DNA from: Natrarchaeobaculum sulfurireducens
GTDB taxonomy: Archaea; Halobacteriota; Halobacteria; Halobacteriales; Natrialbaceae
Assembly: GCF_003430825.1 (NCBI RefSeq)
Contig: NZ_CP024047.1
Span: forward strand, 2,976,001-3,040,000
Direction of reading: 5' to 3'
DNA: 64,000 nucleotides
The translations under genes were made by a program, and so were the position numbers. Under the pieces are notes generated by a model. It saw only the letters and a program-made list of their open reading frames with translations, had not been told where the DNA came from and ran no database searches. This document shows, piece by piece, positions 52,794 to 62,002 of the stretch; within the stretch, counting starts at the first letter, position 1; every line of letters begins with the position of its first letter.

Positions 52794-52976
52794 ACGCTCG
52801 AGTACTCGAGAACGGTGTAAAAACGACTCGGGTACATGACAGCAGTCGCCTCGGTGTGACCGCGATGGGCAGTTGGCGCGTCGGTCGGCGGGTCGTCGAA
52901 CGGAGAGGCCATTCAAGTGAACCCGCAAAATGCAGGTTCCGAAACCCCTATTCGATTCCTGACCTGAATGCGAGTA

Positions 52977-53909
52977 ATGAGTCACCAGCTTCCGGACGTG
53001 CAGGCGACGTCGCCCGAGGTCACCGTCGGCCTCAGTCAGGTCGGCGTCACCGGTGTCGAAAAGCTCGTCAAGATCGCTCGCGAGGACAAACGCCCGCTCG
53101 TGTTTACCGCGGAGTTCGAGGTGTTCGTCGACCTCCCCGGCTGGCGAAAGGGTGCGGACATGAGCCGCAACATGGAGGTTATCGACGAGATTTTGGAGGA
53201 CGCCACCCGTGAAGAGGCCTACCGCGTCGAGGAAGTCTGTGGCGACGCCGCCGAACGGCTGCTCGAGAAACACGATTACACTTCTCGAGCGGAGGTGTCG
53301 ATGGCAGCAGAATTTATGCGCCGTGAAGAAACGCCAGCGACCGACCGCGAAACCCAGTTCACCGTCGACATCATCGCCTCGGCGACGGCGACCGACGAGG
53401 GAACCCGCGAAGAGATCGGTGCGACCGTGACCGGGATGACCGTCTGTCCCTGCTCACAGGGGATGTCGGCCTCGCGAGCGAAAGAGACGCTCGAGGATCT
53501 CGGCGTCGAAGAAGGAACGATTAGTGAGTTTCTCGATCGAGTCCCACAGCCCGGCCACTCCCAGCGCGGCCACGCGACGTTGACGATCGAGGCAAGCGGT
53601 GACCCCGACGTCGATCTAAACGATCTCATCGACGTCGCCCGCGACTCGATGAGCGCACGGATCTACAACCTCGCGAAACGCCCGGACGAAGACCACATGA
53701 CCTTCGACGCCCACAGCGACGCGAAGTTCGTCGAAGACTGTGTACGATCGATGGCCGAAGGGGTCGTCTCCGAGTTCGGCCACCTCGAGGACGACGCCGT
53801 GATCACGATGAAACAGTCGAACGACGAGTCGATCCACCAGCACAACGCCCACGCCGAACGCGTCGTCGAGATGGCAACCTTACGCGAAGAGCTCAACGGC
53901 GACGCCTGA
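52977..53909 (+). CDS. mptA: GTP cyclohydrolase MptA (FolE2-type)
   Basis: A 310-residue metal-dependent GTP cyclohydrolase starting the archaeal pterin (tetrahydromethanopterin or folate-like) pathway. It makes a 7,8-dihydroneopterin cyclic phosphate. Motifs are [18 protein letters not shown] (about 50-67), [14 protein letters not shown], with the metal-binding Cys, and [33 protein letters not shown] near the end is highly conserved. The ATG at 52977 ([10 protein letters not shown]) is chosen; the ATG at 52968 adds three residues not typical of homologs. Confidence 0.93.
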   Translation: MSHQLPDVQATSPEVTVGLSQVGVTGVEKLVKIAREDKRPLVFTAEFEVFVDLPGWRKGADMSRNMEVIDEILEDATREEAYRVEEVCGDAAERLLEKHDYTSRAEVSMAAEFMRREETPATDRETQFTVDIIASATATDEGTREEIGATVTGMTVCPCSQGMSASRAKETLEDLGVEEGTISEFLDRVPQPGHSQRGHATLTIEASGDPDVDLNDLIDVARDSMSARIYNLAKRPDEDHMTFDAHSDAKFVEDCVRSMAEGVVSEFGHLEDDAVITMKQSNDESIHQHNAHAERVVEMATLREELNGDA

Positions 53910-53999
53910 TCGCCGAGACTCGGCATCGAATCGGGTACGACATCGAATCGGGTACGAGTACGAACGGAACGTTCCGATCAGTGGACTCTACCAGCGAAG

Positions 54000-54803
54000 T
54001 CAGAACTCGAGGGGGTCGGCTCCCTCCCACCGCGGGACGAACTCCTCGTGGACGCTCGCGGCGAACTCCGGATCTTTGAGATCGATCATACCGAAGGCAT
54101 CGCCCGAAGAAAGCGGATTGGGAACCTGGATGCAGACCTCGACGCCGTCGATAATGTTGAACGAGCCCGTGACGGCGTCGTTCGTCCGGACGTCGAAGTC
54201 ATCACGGGCCTGCAAGGAGTTGCGATAGCGTCGACCGACGTTCTCCGAGAGCGCGGGCACCATGTCACGAGTCATCAGGACGTCGACCGAAACGCCGCGC
54301 TCGAGTGCGTTCTCGAGTTGTTCGGTCACTTCCTCGCTAAGGGCCTGAACGTCCCGTTCCGGGATCGGATCGGCCGTCACCATCACGATATGATCGTCGG
54401 CGGCCGCGAGTCGCTCGAGGAGCAGGTCGACGGTCTCCTCGGGACCGACGGCGGCGGTCCAGAACTGCTCTTCGACCGGATCAGCCGCGTCGAGTTCGCT
54501 CGAGAGGTCGTCGACGATCGACTCGTACTGGTCGACTTGCTCCTCGAGTTCACGCTTCTTGTCCTCGAGGAGCCGGTCGAGTGCCGTGGCAGGTTCGACC
54601 GCGACGTACTTTTTCGGACGGCTCGCAGTCTGGCTGCGAACGAGATTGTGCTGTTCGATACTGTTGAGCACGTCGTAGATGCGGCCCATCGGGACGTCGC
54701 TCGCCCGCGACAACTCCTTGGCGGTTGTGGGTCCTGTATTCAGCAGCGCCCGGTAGGCTCGAGCTTCGTACTCGGAGAGACCGAGGTCCCTGAGACTGGC
54801 CAT
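54000..54803 (-). CDS. TrmB-type transcriptional regulator
   Basis: A 267-residue regulator. The N-terminal winged helix (about 1-65: LSEYEARAYRALLNTGPTTA then MGRIYDVLNSIEQHNLV) is the TrmB DNA-binding domain. A coiled coil follows (about 80-105). The C-terminal part is the sensor domain with a PLD-like fold typical of the haloarchaeal branch. It probably controls sugar or central-metabolism genes; the targets are unknown. A TATA box (54828-54835) lies 25-32 bp before the ATG at 54803. Confidence 0.85.
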   Translation of the reverse strand: MASLRDLGLSEYEARAYRALLNTGPTTAKELSRASDVPMGRIYDVLNSIEQHNLVRSQTASRPKKYVAVEPATALDRLLEDKKRELEEQVDQYESIVDDLSSELDAADPVEEQFWTAAVGPEETVDLLLERLAAADDHIVMVTADPIPERDVQALSEEVTEQLENALERGVSVDVLMTRDMVPALSENVGRRYRNSLQARDDFDVRTNDAVTGSFNIIDGVEVCIQVPNPLSSGDAFGMIDLKDPEFAASVHEEFVPRWEGADPLEF

Positions 54804-54827
54804 ACACGAAGGAGGCGGCCGAAGTAC

Positions 54828-54835
54828 CATAAACA
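54828..54835 (-). promoter_or_regulatory. TATA box of the TrmB-type regulator gene
   Basis: Minus-strand GTTTATGG sits 25-32 bp before the ATG at 54803, consistent with a leaderless transcript. Confidence 0.5.
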
Positions 54836-54883
54836 CTGGGGTAGTTTGCACCGTTGCCCGGTTTTCCCTTCAGGACCCAGACC

Positions 54884-56527
54884 TTACTCGAGGAGCGTTT
54901 GCAGCCGGTCGCTCAACTGTTCGGGAGTTTCAGCAGCGGCAGAGTCGTGCTCGCGGCGTTCGACGCGGGCCGTCCCGAACTCGAGGTCACCATCGGTCTC
55001 GGGAACGACGACCTTCTCGTGGTCGGCGAGCCGCCAGGCAGCCCGGTGGAGGTCCGAACCCGGTTCGTCGGCGACGCGGATCACGAGCGGCCCCTCGAGC
55101 AGCCGGGAAACGGCCGTCGCGTAGCGGGCAATCTGGACACCGAAGCGATCGCTCGCGCCGGCGTAGGCCTCGAGCGTTTTCTGGGCGCACGTCCGATACG
55201 TCTTCTCGCCCGTGAGCGCAGCGAGGTCGACCAACGCGTCGGCGAACGCGACGTTTGAATCGAGCGGGCGTAGCGGCCGTTCGAGCAGTCCGACGCCTTC
55301 GGTCGGCCCGTCGAGAAACGAGCCCCCGTCGCGGAGTCGATCGATCGTCGCGTCCGCAACCGCACACGCATCTGCGACAGCGTCCGGGTCGATCGTACTC
55401 GCGACGGTCGTCAGCGCAGCAAGGGTTCGCGCCTGGTTCGCGAGGAGACACGTCGAACCGTCGGCCTCGAGCGACCCGTCCAGATCGTGGGCGACGACGC
55501 CGTCCACGATCAGCTCCGTCCGGAGCGTCTCGAGGGCGCGTTCGGCGTACCGACGGGCGCGCTCGTCGTCGGTGTACGCGTAGTAGGTGAGCAGCCCCTC
55601 GATCGCGAGAGCGTTCGGTCCGGCGAAGACGCCGTCGTCGACCGGCGGCTCATCAGCCAGCGCACGGTCGGTCACGTCGATCCCGTGGGCTGCGGGCTCG
55701 CCGGGTGCCTGACTGTTGGCGAAGGCGTCGACCTCGTCGTTCCAGAGGGTCGTCGTCAGGTACTCGATCGTCCGCTCGGCCGGTTCGCGGTACGCGTCGT
55801 CACCGGTATGGAGGTAGGCGTTCGCGAACGCTCGTACGAGCGCACCGTTCGAGTCGAGCAGTTTCTCGTGTTGTAGCCCAGACCAGTCGGGTTCGGCCGC
55901 GAACCGATAGAAGCCGCCGTCGTACTCGTCGAATACGTTCGCGCTCACGGCATCGAACGAACGCAGTGCCATCTCCCGGTCGCGTTTGAGCGCGAACTCG
56001 AGGGCGTCGGGCAGGGGGAACTTCGGGCCGCCACCCCAGCCGCCGGCGACCTCGTCGTAGCTTTCGGTGAGCTGACCGAGCATCGCCGCCTCGATATCCG
56101 GGCTCAACTCGCCAGCCGGTGGCTCACCCTCGCGAAGCGGACGGGGAACCCGGGCCGCGCCGCTACCGTTGGTCTGCCACATCGTCCGAACGCTGTCGAC
56201 CACCTGACGCATTCCATCGGGGCCAAGATAGCCCGCGCCCGTAAGGACGTTCCCGTCAGGTGCCAGAAAAACCGTGGATGGAAAACCGCCCATATTGTAC
56301 CGGTCCCTGACACGGGGCCGGCGGTCTACGTCGACGCGGACGGGAACGAAGCTGTCGTTGACGTTCGCTGCGATCCGCGGATCGGCGTACGTCTCCGCAT
56401 CCATCTCGTGGCAGTGGTCACACCACGTCGCCGTCAGCGAGAGCAAGACGGGGACGTCCGCCGCCGCAGCCTCGTCGAACGCCGCCTGCCCCCACTCCCG
56501 CCACTCGACGCGCGTTGGATCGTCCAT
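54884..56527 (-). CDS. Thioredoxin-domain protein (DUF255/YyaL family)
   Basis: A 547-residue protein with a thioredoxin-like N-terminal domain carrying CDHC (Cys36, Cys39; ATWCDHCHEMDA) and GGFPSTVFLAPDG near 78-90. From about 150 to the end is an alpha/alpha-barrel domain like glycoside-hydrolase/N-acylglucosamine epimerase folds (YDEVAGGWGGGPKFPLPDAL). Members are known as YyaL or spermatogenesis-associated protein 20 homologs; their reaction is not settled. ATG at 56527. Length is shorter than the typical 650-700 residues. Confidence 0.85.
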   Translation of the reverse strand: MDDPTRVEWREWGQAAFDEAAAADVPVLLSLTATWCDHCHEMDAETYADPRIAANVNDSFVPVRVDVDRRPRVRDRYNMGGFPSTVFLAPDGNVLTGAGYLGPDGMRQVVDSVRTMWQTNGSGAARVPRPLREGEPPAGELSPDIEAAMLGQLTESYDEVAGGWGGGPKFPLPDALEFALKRDREMALRSFDAVSANVFDEYDGGFYRFAAEPDWSGLQHEKLLDSNGALVRAFANAYLHTGDDAYREPAERTIEYLTTTLWNDEVDAFANSQAPGEPAAHGIDVTDRALADEPPVDDGVFAGPNALAIEGLLTYYAYTDDERARRYAERALETLRTELIVDGVVAHDLDGSLEADGSTCLLANQARTLAALTTVASTIDPDAVADACAVADATIDRLRDGGSFLDGPTEGVGLLERPLRPLDSNVAFADALVDLAALTGEKTYRTCAQKTLEAYAGASDRFGVQIARYATAVSRLLEGPLVIRVADEPGSDLHRAAWRLADHEKVVVPETDGDLEFGTARVERREHDSAAAETPEQLSDRLQTLLE

Positions 56528-56701
56528 ATCGGGTGGTAGCGAGTCGCGAGGGTAAGCCCTTCGTTCCCCACACTCGAACCGAGCCGCGCCGAACGTGCCG
56601 AACGTGCCGAGACGGGCGAGGAGTGATCCAGGACGAGCACGCCGTTCTCGCACTCGAGACGAGAGTAAAGCGTTTTCACTCTCGGTCGGCAATAGCGTGG
56701 T

Positions 56702-57307
56702 ATGCTCCGGTGGATCTTCGCGCTGTTGTTCATCCCCTTTCTCGATGCCCTGTTGCTGGCCATCGTCGTCAGCCAGGTCGACGTCATCGGCTGGGTCGGG
56801 ATGGTCCTACTCGTCGTCCTCACCGGCCTGATCGGCATGTTGCTGGTTCGGGCGGAAGGACGGCGAACCCTCCGGAAGATGCAACGGACGCTAGCTAAGG
56901 GCGAGGCCCCGACGAACGAACTGCTCGACGGTGGCTTGCTGATCGCCGCCGGAGCGTTCTTGCTCACCCCCGGACTGGTGACCGACGCCATCGGCTTCCT
57001 GCTCGTCGTCCCGCTGACGCGCATCCCGATCCGGGCTGGCCTCAAACGCTACGTCATCGTCCCCTACGCGGACCAGAAGGCCGACGGCTTCGTCAGCGGT
57101 ACCGTCTGGACCTACGGTTTCCCCGACGACGCCGGGACCCCCGGACCAGGGACCGACTCGAGCGCTGGCGGAACGTACGACCTCGGCACCGACGCCTACA
57201 GCGTCGACAGCGACGGACGGACGACGTACACGGTCGACCTCGGCGACGAACGAACGACAGACCGCTCGAGCGAGGACGACTCCGACGCCGACCCCGGCGC
57301 TCGCTAG
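56702..57307 (+). CDS. FxsA family membrane protein
   Basis: A 201-residue protein with the FxsA core at 1-120: three or four hydrophobic segments (about 1-20, 28-50, 75-105), the turn GMLLVRAEGRRTLRKMQ and the typical GLVTDAIGFLLVVP. FxsA relates to phage F exclusion in E. coli, but its normal role is unclear. Residues 130-201 are an acidic Ser/Asp-rich extension not in bacterial FxsA. Leaderless-type start at 56702 (MLRWIFALL). Confidence 0.85.
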   Translation: MLRWIFALLFIPFLDALLLAIVVSQVDVIGWVGMVLLVVLTGLIGMLLVRAEGRRTLRKMQRTLAKGEAPTNELLDGGLLIAAGAFLLTPGLVTDAIGFLLVVPLTRIPIRAGLKRYVIVPYADQKADGFVSGTVWTYGFPDDAGTPGPGTDSSAGGTYDLGTDAYSVDSDGRTTYTVDLGDERTTDRSSEDDSDADPGAR

Positions 57308-57375
57308 GGGTTCTCATTGTTCCGGCGGAAAGAAACGCTTAAACGTTCCACCCGGCAACGATAGGATGCAGTCGC

Positions 57376-57449
57376 GGGCCAATAGCTCAATCAGGTTGAG
57401 CGCCACTCTGATAAGGTGGAGGCTCTCGGTTCAAATCCGAGTTGGCCCA
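57376..57449 (+). tRNA. tRNA-Ile (GAT anticodon)
   Basis: A 74-base cloverleaf. Acceptor GGGCCAA pairs with TTGGCCC, with A as discriminator. The D-arm is GCTCAATCAGGTTGAGC, the anticodon loop CTGATAA carries GAT, and the T-arm is CTCGGTTCAAATCCGAG. CCA is not encoded. There is no intron. Its 3' end is duplicated downstream (57558-57581). Confidence 0.96.
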
Positions 57450-57581
57450 TAATTTTGCTGCGAACGACTCCGTGAGCAGCAAATTCTGTATCCAACTCGG
57501 GTTTGAGTTACGGAAGACGCACGCTCACGAACGGAGCGAGTGAGACCGTCTGCAGGTGGTTCAAATCCGAGTTGGCCCATA
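57428..57581 (+). repeat. Duplicated tRNA-Ile 3' end, attachment-site-like
   Basis: A 24-bp direct repeat spans 57428-57451 (T-arm and acceptor end of tRNA-Ile, GGTTCAAATCCGAGTTGGCC plus CATA) and 57558-57581. The following bases are also alike (TGCGAACGACTCCGTGAG and TGGCGAACAATTTCGCGAG). Only about 105 bp lie between the copies. An inverted partial copy (CCAACTCGGGTTTGAG) is near 57491-57506. This is the pattern left by integration at a tRNA gene or by a tandem duplication. Confidence 0.6.
57454..57483 (+). terminator. Hairpin just downstream of tRNA-Ile
   Basis: TTTGCTGC (57454-57461) pairs with GCAGCAAA (57476-57483) around a 14-base loop. The position directly after the tRNA fits transcription termination or 3' processing. 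Confidence 0.5.
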
Positions 57582-57764
57582 TTCTGGTGGCGAACAATTT
57601 CGCGAGACATCAGTGTGGAGTCGAAGAAGACAGCTGAATTGCTCTCTGGGAGGGCCATCTACAACACGGATGGCGACACGTACAGTTCAAAAGAGCTCAT
57701 CCAGTCGCTTTTTTAGCGCATCGATTCACCTGGGTTTTTGTGCTGGCAGAGCAGTTCAAGGGGT
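57582..57764. other. Gap right of the tRNA-Ile duplication
   Basis: No gene. It contains AT-rich TTTTTTAG near 57709-57716, a possible promoter for the DUF4870-like gene, and nothing else recognised. Confidence 0.4.
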
Positions 57765-58174
57765 ATGGCAATAGACACGAACGATGCCAATCACGCTGCC
57801 GATGCCTCTACTGGCAAAGCAGGTGTCGACTATCCAGTAAGCAGTAGCGATCGGACGTGGGCGATCATCGCCCACGCGTCGGCATTTATTGGGCTTATTA
57901 TCCCTCGGGGAACAGTATAGCCCCGCTCATCATCTGGACTATCAAAAAAGACGAAAGCAGGTTCGTCGACGAAAATGGAAAGCAGGCAGTGAACTTCCAG
58001 ATTACGTGGACCGTTCTGCTGGCCATTGCAGCGCTGTCGATGCTCGTCTTGATCGGACTGTTGCTCCTCCCGCTCCTGGCGCTTGCGTGGTTCGCTCTGA
58101 TCATCATCGCAATACTCAGAGCCAGCAACGATCGGGTGTACGACTACCCGCTCACGCTCGATCTGATCTCCTGA
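57765..58174 (+). pseudogene. DUF4870-like membrane protein gene with a frameshift
   Basis: The start MAIDTNDANHAADAS ... SSSDRTWAIIAHASAFIGLIIP is in one frame and the rest (SGNSIAPLIIWTIKKDESRF then VDENGKQAVNFQITWTVLLA) in another. Together they form a typical DUF4870 membrane protein (DRTWA...HLSA, IKKDESPFVDxxGKEALNFQ). The join is in the run CCCTCGGGG near 57900-57910, where one extra base would restore the frame. So it is a recent pseudogene or a sequence error. About three transmembrane helices would result if intact. Convergent with the ABC permease gene. Confidence 0.7.
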
Positions 58175-58194
58175 GACTCGAGCGGGCGTCGGCG

Positions 58195-59007
58195 TCAGTA
58201 ATCGCCGAGGACGCCGAGACGTCTCGCCCGACGCGTTGCATACTGGAAGACGACGAATCCGAACGTGAGATAGCCTGCTGCAACGCCGACCAGCACCGCG
58301 AGTTCGAGCGGCGTGAATTCCCAGAGTCGGCTGCCGTCGACCATCGCACGCTGGAGGAGCGCACTCCCGTGGGCGAGCGGCAGCAGTTGCATCCAGCCGA
58401 GGTCGAACGCCGGAGCTGAGATCAACACGATGAAGCCGAACTGGAGGAGGTTGAGCCAGTTCCCGATCTGTTTGTAGAGCACCGTGATTCCGCCAGCGGC
58501 GAGCCCGAGCCCGAGTACGGAGACGATGCTGAGCGTCGCAACGACGAAGATCGTCAGGAGATGAAGCTGGAGCGTTGACCCGGTGAGTAGGATCATCACA
58601 GCCAGGATTATCGCCGACGTGAGAAACGTCCGAACGATCTTCGCGACGCCTTTCAACAGCGCCACGGGAGCAAAGCCGAACGGCGTCATCACGTGGCGCT
58701 CGAGGGTCCCCCACTGGACCTCACTCGAGATGTCGTTCGAGATCGAAGAGTACGCGCCCACCGAAAGCGTCCACAGGAAGTAGCCGACGATGATGCCCTC
58801 GATCGAGTCGGTGAGTGCCTGGCCGGCGACCATCTGGCCGCCGTAAAAGAGCACGCCGAAGAAGAACAGCGAGATGACGATGCCGCCGATGGCGTTCGCC
58901 GGATAGCGAACGAATATCAAATACTCTCGATAGAGGACGGCCCGTGCAAGGTGGGAGTAACCGGCCTTTCGTGGAGCACTGCTCGAGTCGGGATACCGGG
59001 AACTCAT
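58195..59007 (-). CDS. ABC-2 type transporter permease
   Basis: A 270-residue exporter subunit with six hydrophobic segments (about 40-60, 68-90, 110-140, 142-165, 175-200 and 235-258). The layout is that of ABC-2 permeases. The motif VQWGTLERHVMTPFGF near 98-113 is the coupling region that contacts the ATPase. Its start overlaps the stop of the ATPase gene by 4 bases (59004-59007), so the two form one exporter. The substrate is unknown (drug, lipid or polysaccharide). Confidence 0.85.
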   Translation of the reverse strand: MSSRYPDSSSAPRKAGYSHLARAVLYREYLIFVRYPANAIGGIVISLFFFGVLFYGGQMVAGQALTDSIEGIIVGYFLWTLSVGAYSSISNDISSEVQWGTLERHVMTPFGFAPVALLKGVAKIVRTFLTSAIILAVMILLTGSTLQLHLLTIFVVATLSIVSVLGLGLAAGGITVLYKQIGNWLNLLQFGFIVLISAPAFDLGWMQLLPLAHGSALLQRAMVDGSRLWEFTPLELAVLVGVAAGYLTFGFVVFQYATRRARRLGVLGDY

Positions 59008-60206
59008 CGATTCCCCCGGTCGGCCGTCGTCAGGTCGACGAACACGTCCTCGAGGTCGGGTTCGACCGTCCGTATACGATCGAGTGAGACGTCGTGGGTA
59101 CGGAGTTCGTCAAGCAACTCGTAGAGCCCGTCGCTGTCGGTCGTTACTTCGAGCTGATAGCCACGATCACGAGCGTCGGCGCTGCTCGTCTCGAACTGGC
59201 TCTGGACCGTCGAAACGAGCTCGGCATCGAGATCGGCACTCGTGATCTGGATGCAGTGTAACCCAGCTCCAGCGAGGAGCGACTCGACGGTGTCGTCTGC
59301 AATGATCTGGCCCTCGGAGACGATGAGGACCCGATCGCAGACTGCCTCGACGACGTCCATATTGTGACTGCTGAGGATGACCGTCAACTCCTCGGTTTCG
59401 ACCAGTCGCCGCAACTCGGTCTGCAGCGTTCGCGAACTTTCGACGTCCAACCCAAGCGTTGGCTCGTCGAGGAAGACGACCTCGGCTCCCCCGGCGAGAA
59501 CGCTCGCCAACGACACTTTCTGTTTCATGCCACGCGAAAGATCGCGGACGGGAACGTCGGCTTTCTCCGCCAGGCCTAACTGCTCGAGGAGCCGATCGTG
59601 ACGGTCACGTACCGAATTCGGGTCGACACCGCTGATCGTCGCGAAGTATCGAAGGTTCTCACGCACAGTCAGTCGCCAGTAGTCGTTTCGCGCTCCCTCG
59701 AGCATCGCGTCGACGGAGGCGTAGGCCTCGCGAGGGCGGTCGTAGACGTCGATGCCACGGATCTCGACGGTCCCGTCGTCTGGAAGGACCATGCCGAGAA
59801 TCGATTTGATGAGGGTCGTTTTGCCGGCGCCGTTCGGACCCAGCAAGCCGACGATCGAGCCGGGTTCGACCTCGAAGGTGACGTCGTCGACGGCGGTGAT
59901 CGCATCTGCGCCGTCGCCGAATCGCTTGCTCAGTCCGGTCACAGATACGGCCGCATCACGGCCCCGCGCTGAGGAGCCGTCGCTGGCCGTGACGCTCGAG
60001 ACAGGGCTGCGCTCGGGTCGAACGGTCGCGTTCTCCGAACATGACAGGTGAGCGTCCGCCGACAGCAGCGGCCCCTTGCTCGGGTCGATGGCGGCTCTGT
60101 CGCGTGTGACGTCTCGTCGGCCAGGGGTCACCGAACCGAGTCCGTGGATCGATCGGAACGAACGTACCCACCCTCTGACAGCCTCTGTTACCCCTCGGAC
60201 GATCAC
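59004..60206 (-). CDS. ABC transporter ATP-binding protein
   Basis: ATPase of the exporter. Walker A GPNGAGKTT near 123-131, signature LSRGMKQKVSLA near 227-238, Walker B VVFLDEPTLGLD near 245-256 and the switch histidine in SSHNMDVVE. The ATPase domain starts near residue 86 (VSVTGLSKRFGDG). The residues before it (about 85, Arg/Ser-rich) are unlike the family and the only in-frame upstream start is GTG at 60206, so the true start is uncertain. A GTG at about 59946, within the domain, is a minimal alternative. Confidence 0.85.
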   Translation of the reverse strand: MIVRGVTEAVRGWVRSFRSIHGLGSVTPGRRDVTRDRAAIDPSKGPLLSADAHLSCSENATVRPERSPVSSVTASDGSSARGRDAAVSVTGLSKRFGDGADAITAVDDVTFEVEPGSIVGLLGPNGAGKTTLIKSILGMVLPDDGTVEIRGIDVYDRPREAYASVDAMLEGARNDYWRLTVRENLRYFATISGVDPNSVRDRHDRLLEQLGLAEKADVPVRDLSRGMKQKVSLASVLAGGAEVVFLDEPTLGLDVESSRTLQTELRRLVETEELTVILSSHNMDVVEAVCDRVLIVSEGQIIADDTVESLLAGAGLHCIQITSADLDAELVSTVQSQFETSSADARDRGYQLEVTTDSDGLYELLDELRTHDVSLDRIRTVEPDLEDVFVDLTTADRGNR

Positions 60207-60539
60207 GATACCGTCTGTAGCCCTCCGAGCTACAAAAACGCGAGGCCGACGGGGCGCGTCGCTCGAGAACGGTCGTCCCTTGCGGAGGATGACATTGCGG
60301 GGCGGAGCTATCGTGGAGATTCACCGCATTACTCAGAGAACCGCCGAAGTCACCCACGTTCTGACAGTGTGGAGACGCCCTCGCTCGAGCGTGTGGTCGT
60401 TGCTGGTCACCGTCGAGTTCGAGGGCCAACCGCTTGCCGTCGATGACCCACAGCGCAGCAGCCTTCGGGCGTCCAGTTCCGTTCACTGTCACTGCTCGCC
60501 GTCTCCGCTACGGGATCGCTAGTCGACGATGCCCGGTCC
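60207..60539. other. 333-bp region without a supported gene
   Basis: Between the ABC ATPase start and the deaminase stop. Frames on both strands are arginine-, serine- and proline-rich and unrelated to known proteins. I see no RNA gene or clear repeat. Confidence 0.5.
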
Positions 60540-61001
60540 TTACCCGAAAAACGACTCGTGGACGGCACAGCCAGCTTCCTCGAGTACAGGCCCATCGACC
60601 GTCGTCTCGCCGCCAGCCCGGTCGATGATCTCCGAACACGGGACGTCGATTACGCCGCCACCGCGCAGGTCGTTCAGCGTGCTGCCGGCGACGCTGAACA
60701 CGACCCGACCGAGTCCGGCGTAGTGGATCGCACTCGCACACATCGGACACGGCTCGGTACTCGTATACATCGTCACGTCAGTACGTTCGTCGGCCTCGAG
60801 TTCTTGACCCGCCCACCGGGCGAGTTTACACTCCGGATGCGCAGCGAGGTCGTCGTCGGTCACTGTCGTGTTCTCAGCCGTTCTGAGGACCGTCCCGTCA
60901 CGAACGAGCAACGAGCCGAACGGCGTATTCCCGTTCTCGACTGCTCGCTCAGCGAGGTCGATCGCCTGTCGGATGTACTGCTCGTCTACTGATGCTGTCA
61001 C
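60540..61001 (-). CDS. Nucleoside/nucleobase deaminase (cytidine deaminase fold)
   Basis: A 153-residue zinc deaminase of the tRNA-adenosine/guanine deaminase-like group. The zinc ligands are His55 (with Glu57 as catalytic base, in AAHPECK) and Cys85/Cys88 (PCPMCA). The motif is HPE instead of the usual HAE, keeping the essential residues. It may deaminate guanine, adenine or cytosine compounds; the substrate is uncertain. The start is GTG at 61001; a longer frame upstream is basic and non-homologous. Confidence 0.87.
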   Translation of the reverse strand: MTASVDEQYIRQAIDLAERAVENGNTPFGSLLVRDGTVLRTAENTTVTDDDLAAHPECKLARWAGQELEADERTDVTMYTSTEPCPMCASAIHYAGLGRVVFSVAGSTLNDLRGGGVIDVPCSEIIDRAGGETTVDGPVLEEAGCAVHESFFG

Positions 61002-61237
61002 AGTGAGACGTCGTCGCCAGGGGTGATATACTCCGTCGGTGCTCGTCGAGCGGTCCACTCGGGATCGATTGTCAGTTCGTGCGGTGGTGTCGACCGAGAC
61101 ACCGAGGACGAAAACCCCGACCGGGCGGCGTCGTCCGACTCGATCCTGTAGCTCAATTCTCACGAATTCCCGACCGAAAGCGGCTGAGGAAGCTGTTTAG
61201 AAAGTTCTATACTGACGGAGTCGAATACTATCGTAGA

Positions 61238-61990
61238 ATGAAGGCGCTGAAACTCGACATGGTCCAGTACGACTGTCCGTACATCCGGACCACGCGAACC
61301 CACAACGTCGCCTTCCGCACCCAGCACTGGGATTTCAACCAGGCCGACCGCACCCTCGAGACGCGACTGCTCGCCATCGGTGAGACGCCCACGGAGTTAC
61401 ACGGCGCTCTCGAGACGCTCGAGGGACACGAGATGCTTCGGGGCTATGAGCTGCTGTCACGAAAGCAAAACACCGCACTCCTTCGATCGCGGATCGACGA
61501 AACCGACGCCATGCAGACGATTCGTCGAAACGACGGCTACGTAACCGGTCCGTTCGTGATCCGAAACGGAAGCGAGATCTGGAACGTCGGCTTCGATCGA
61601 CCGATGAAAGCCGACGATGCCCTCTCGGAACTCGATGGGTCGAACGAGTTTACCGTCCAGGGAGACGACTCGATTCAGATCGACGACTTCTTCGACATCC
61701 TCCAGAACGTCGAATCTCTGGGTGCAATGCTTCGGGCGCTCCAGAACCTCACGGACAGGGAGCGAGAAACGCTCGAGATCGCCGTCGAAAAGGGCTACTT
61801 CTCGACGCCGCGAGGAACGACGCTGGACGGCGTCGCCGAGGAGTTCGACATCTCGAAGATGGGGGCGTCGAAGAACCTCCGTCGAAGCCAGCGGAAGGTC
61901 CTTCGGCAGGTGGTTCAGGTCATGAACGACGTCGAAGCCCAGATGGAGTTACAGGAAGAGGCAGCCGATTCGCAGTGGACGGAGAAGTGA
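61238..61990 (+). CDS. Bacterio-opsin-activator-type HTH regulator
   Basis: A 250-residue regulator. An N-terminal sensor-like part (about 1-150) is followed by an HTH_10 domain near the C terminus (about 165-225): LQNLTDRERETLEIAVEKGY, then TTLDGVAEEFDISKMGASKN and LRRSQRKVL. This is the haloarchaeal Bat-type helix-turn-helix. The start ATG at 61238 has TCTATACT about 27-33 bp upstream as TATA. The targets are unknown; nearby candidates are the CoA-transferase genes, which converge with it. Confidence 0.87.
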   Translation: MKALKLDMVQYDCPYIRTTRTHNVAFRTQHWDFNQADRTLETRLLAIGETPTELHGALETLEGHEMLRGYELLSRKQNTALLRSRIDETDAMQTIRRNDGYVTGPFVIRNGSEIWNVGFDRPMKADDALSELDGSNEFTVQGDDSIQIDDFFDILQNVESLGAMLRALQNLTDRERETLEIAVEKGYFSTPRGTTLDGVAEEFDISKMGASKNLRRSQRKVLRQVVQVMNDVEAQMELQEEAADSQWTEK

Positions 61991-62002
61991 GCGCCGCCGG
62001 AG

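Noticed and set aside
52794-53273. Upstream extension of the Na+/Ca2+ exchanger frame
   Set aside because: It is antisense to mptA and its promoter. The exchanger's first helix begins at the ATG at 52793.
57484-57557. A second tRNA between the duplicated ends
   Set aside because: Only the T-arm and acceptor 3' half are present; no D-arm or anticodon arm can be folded.
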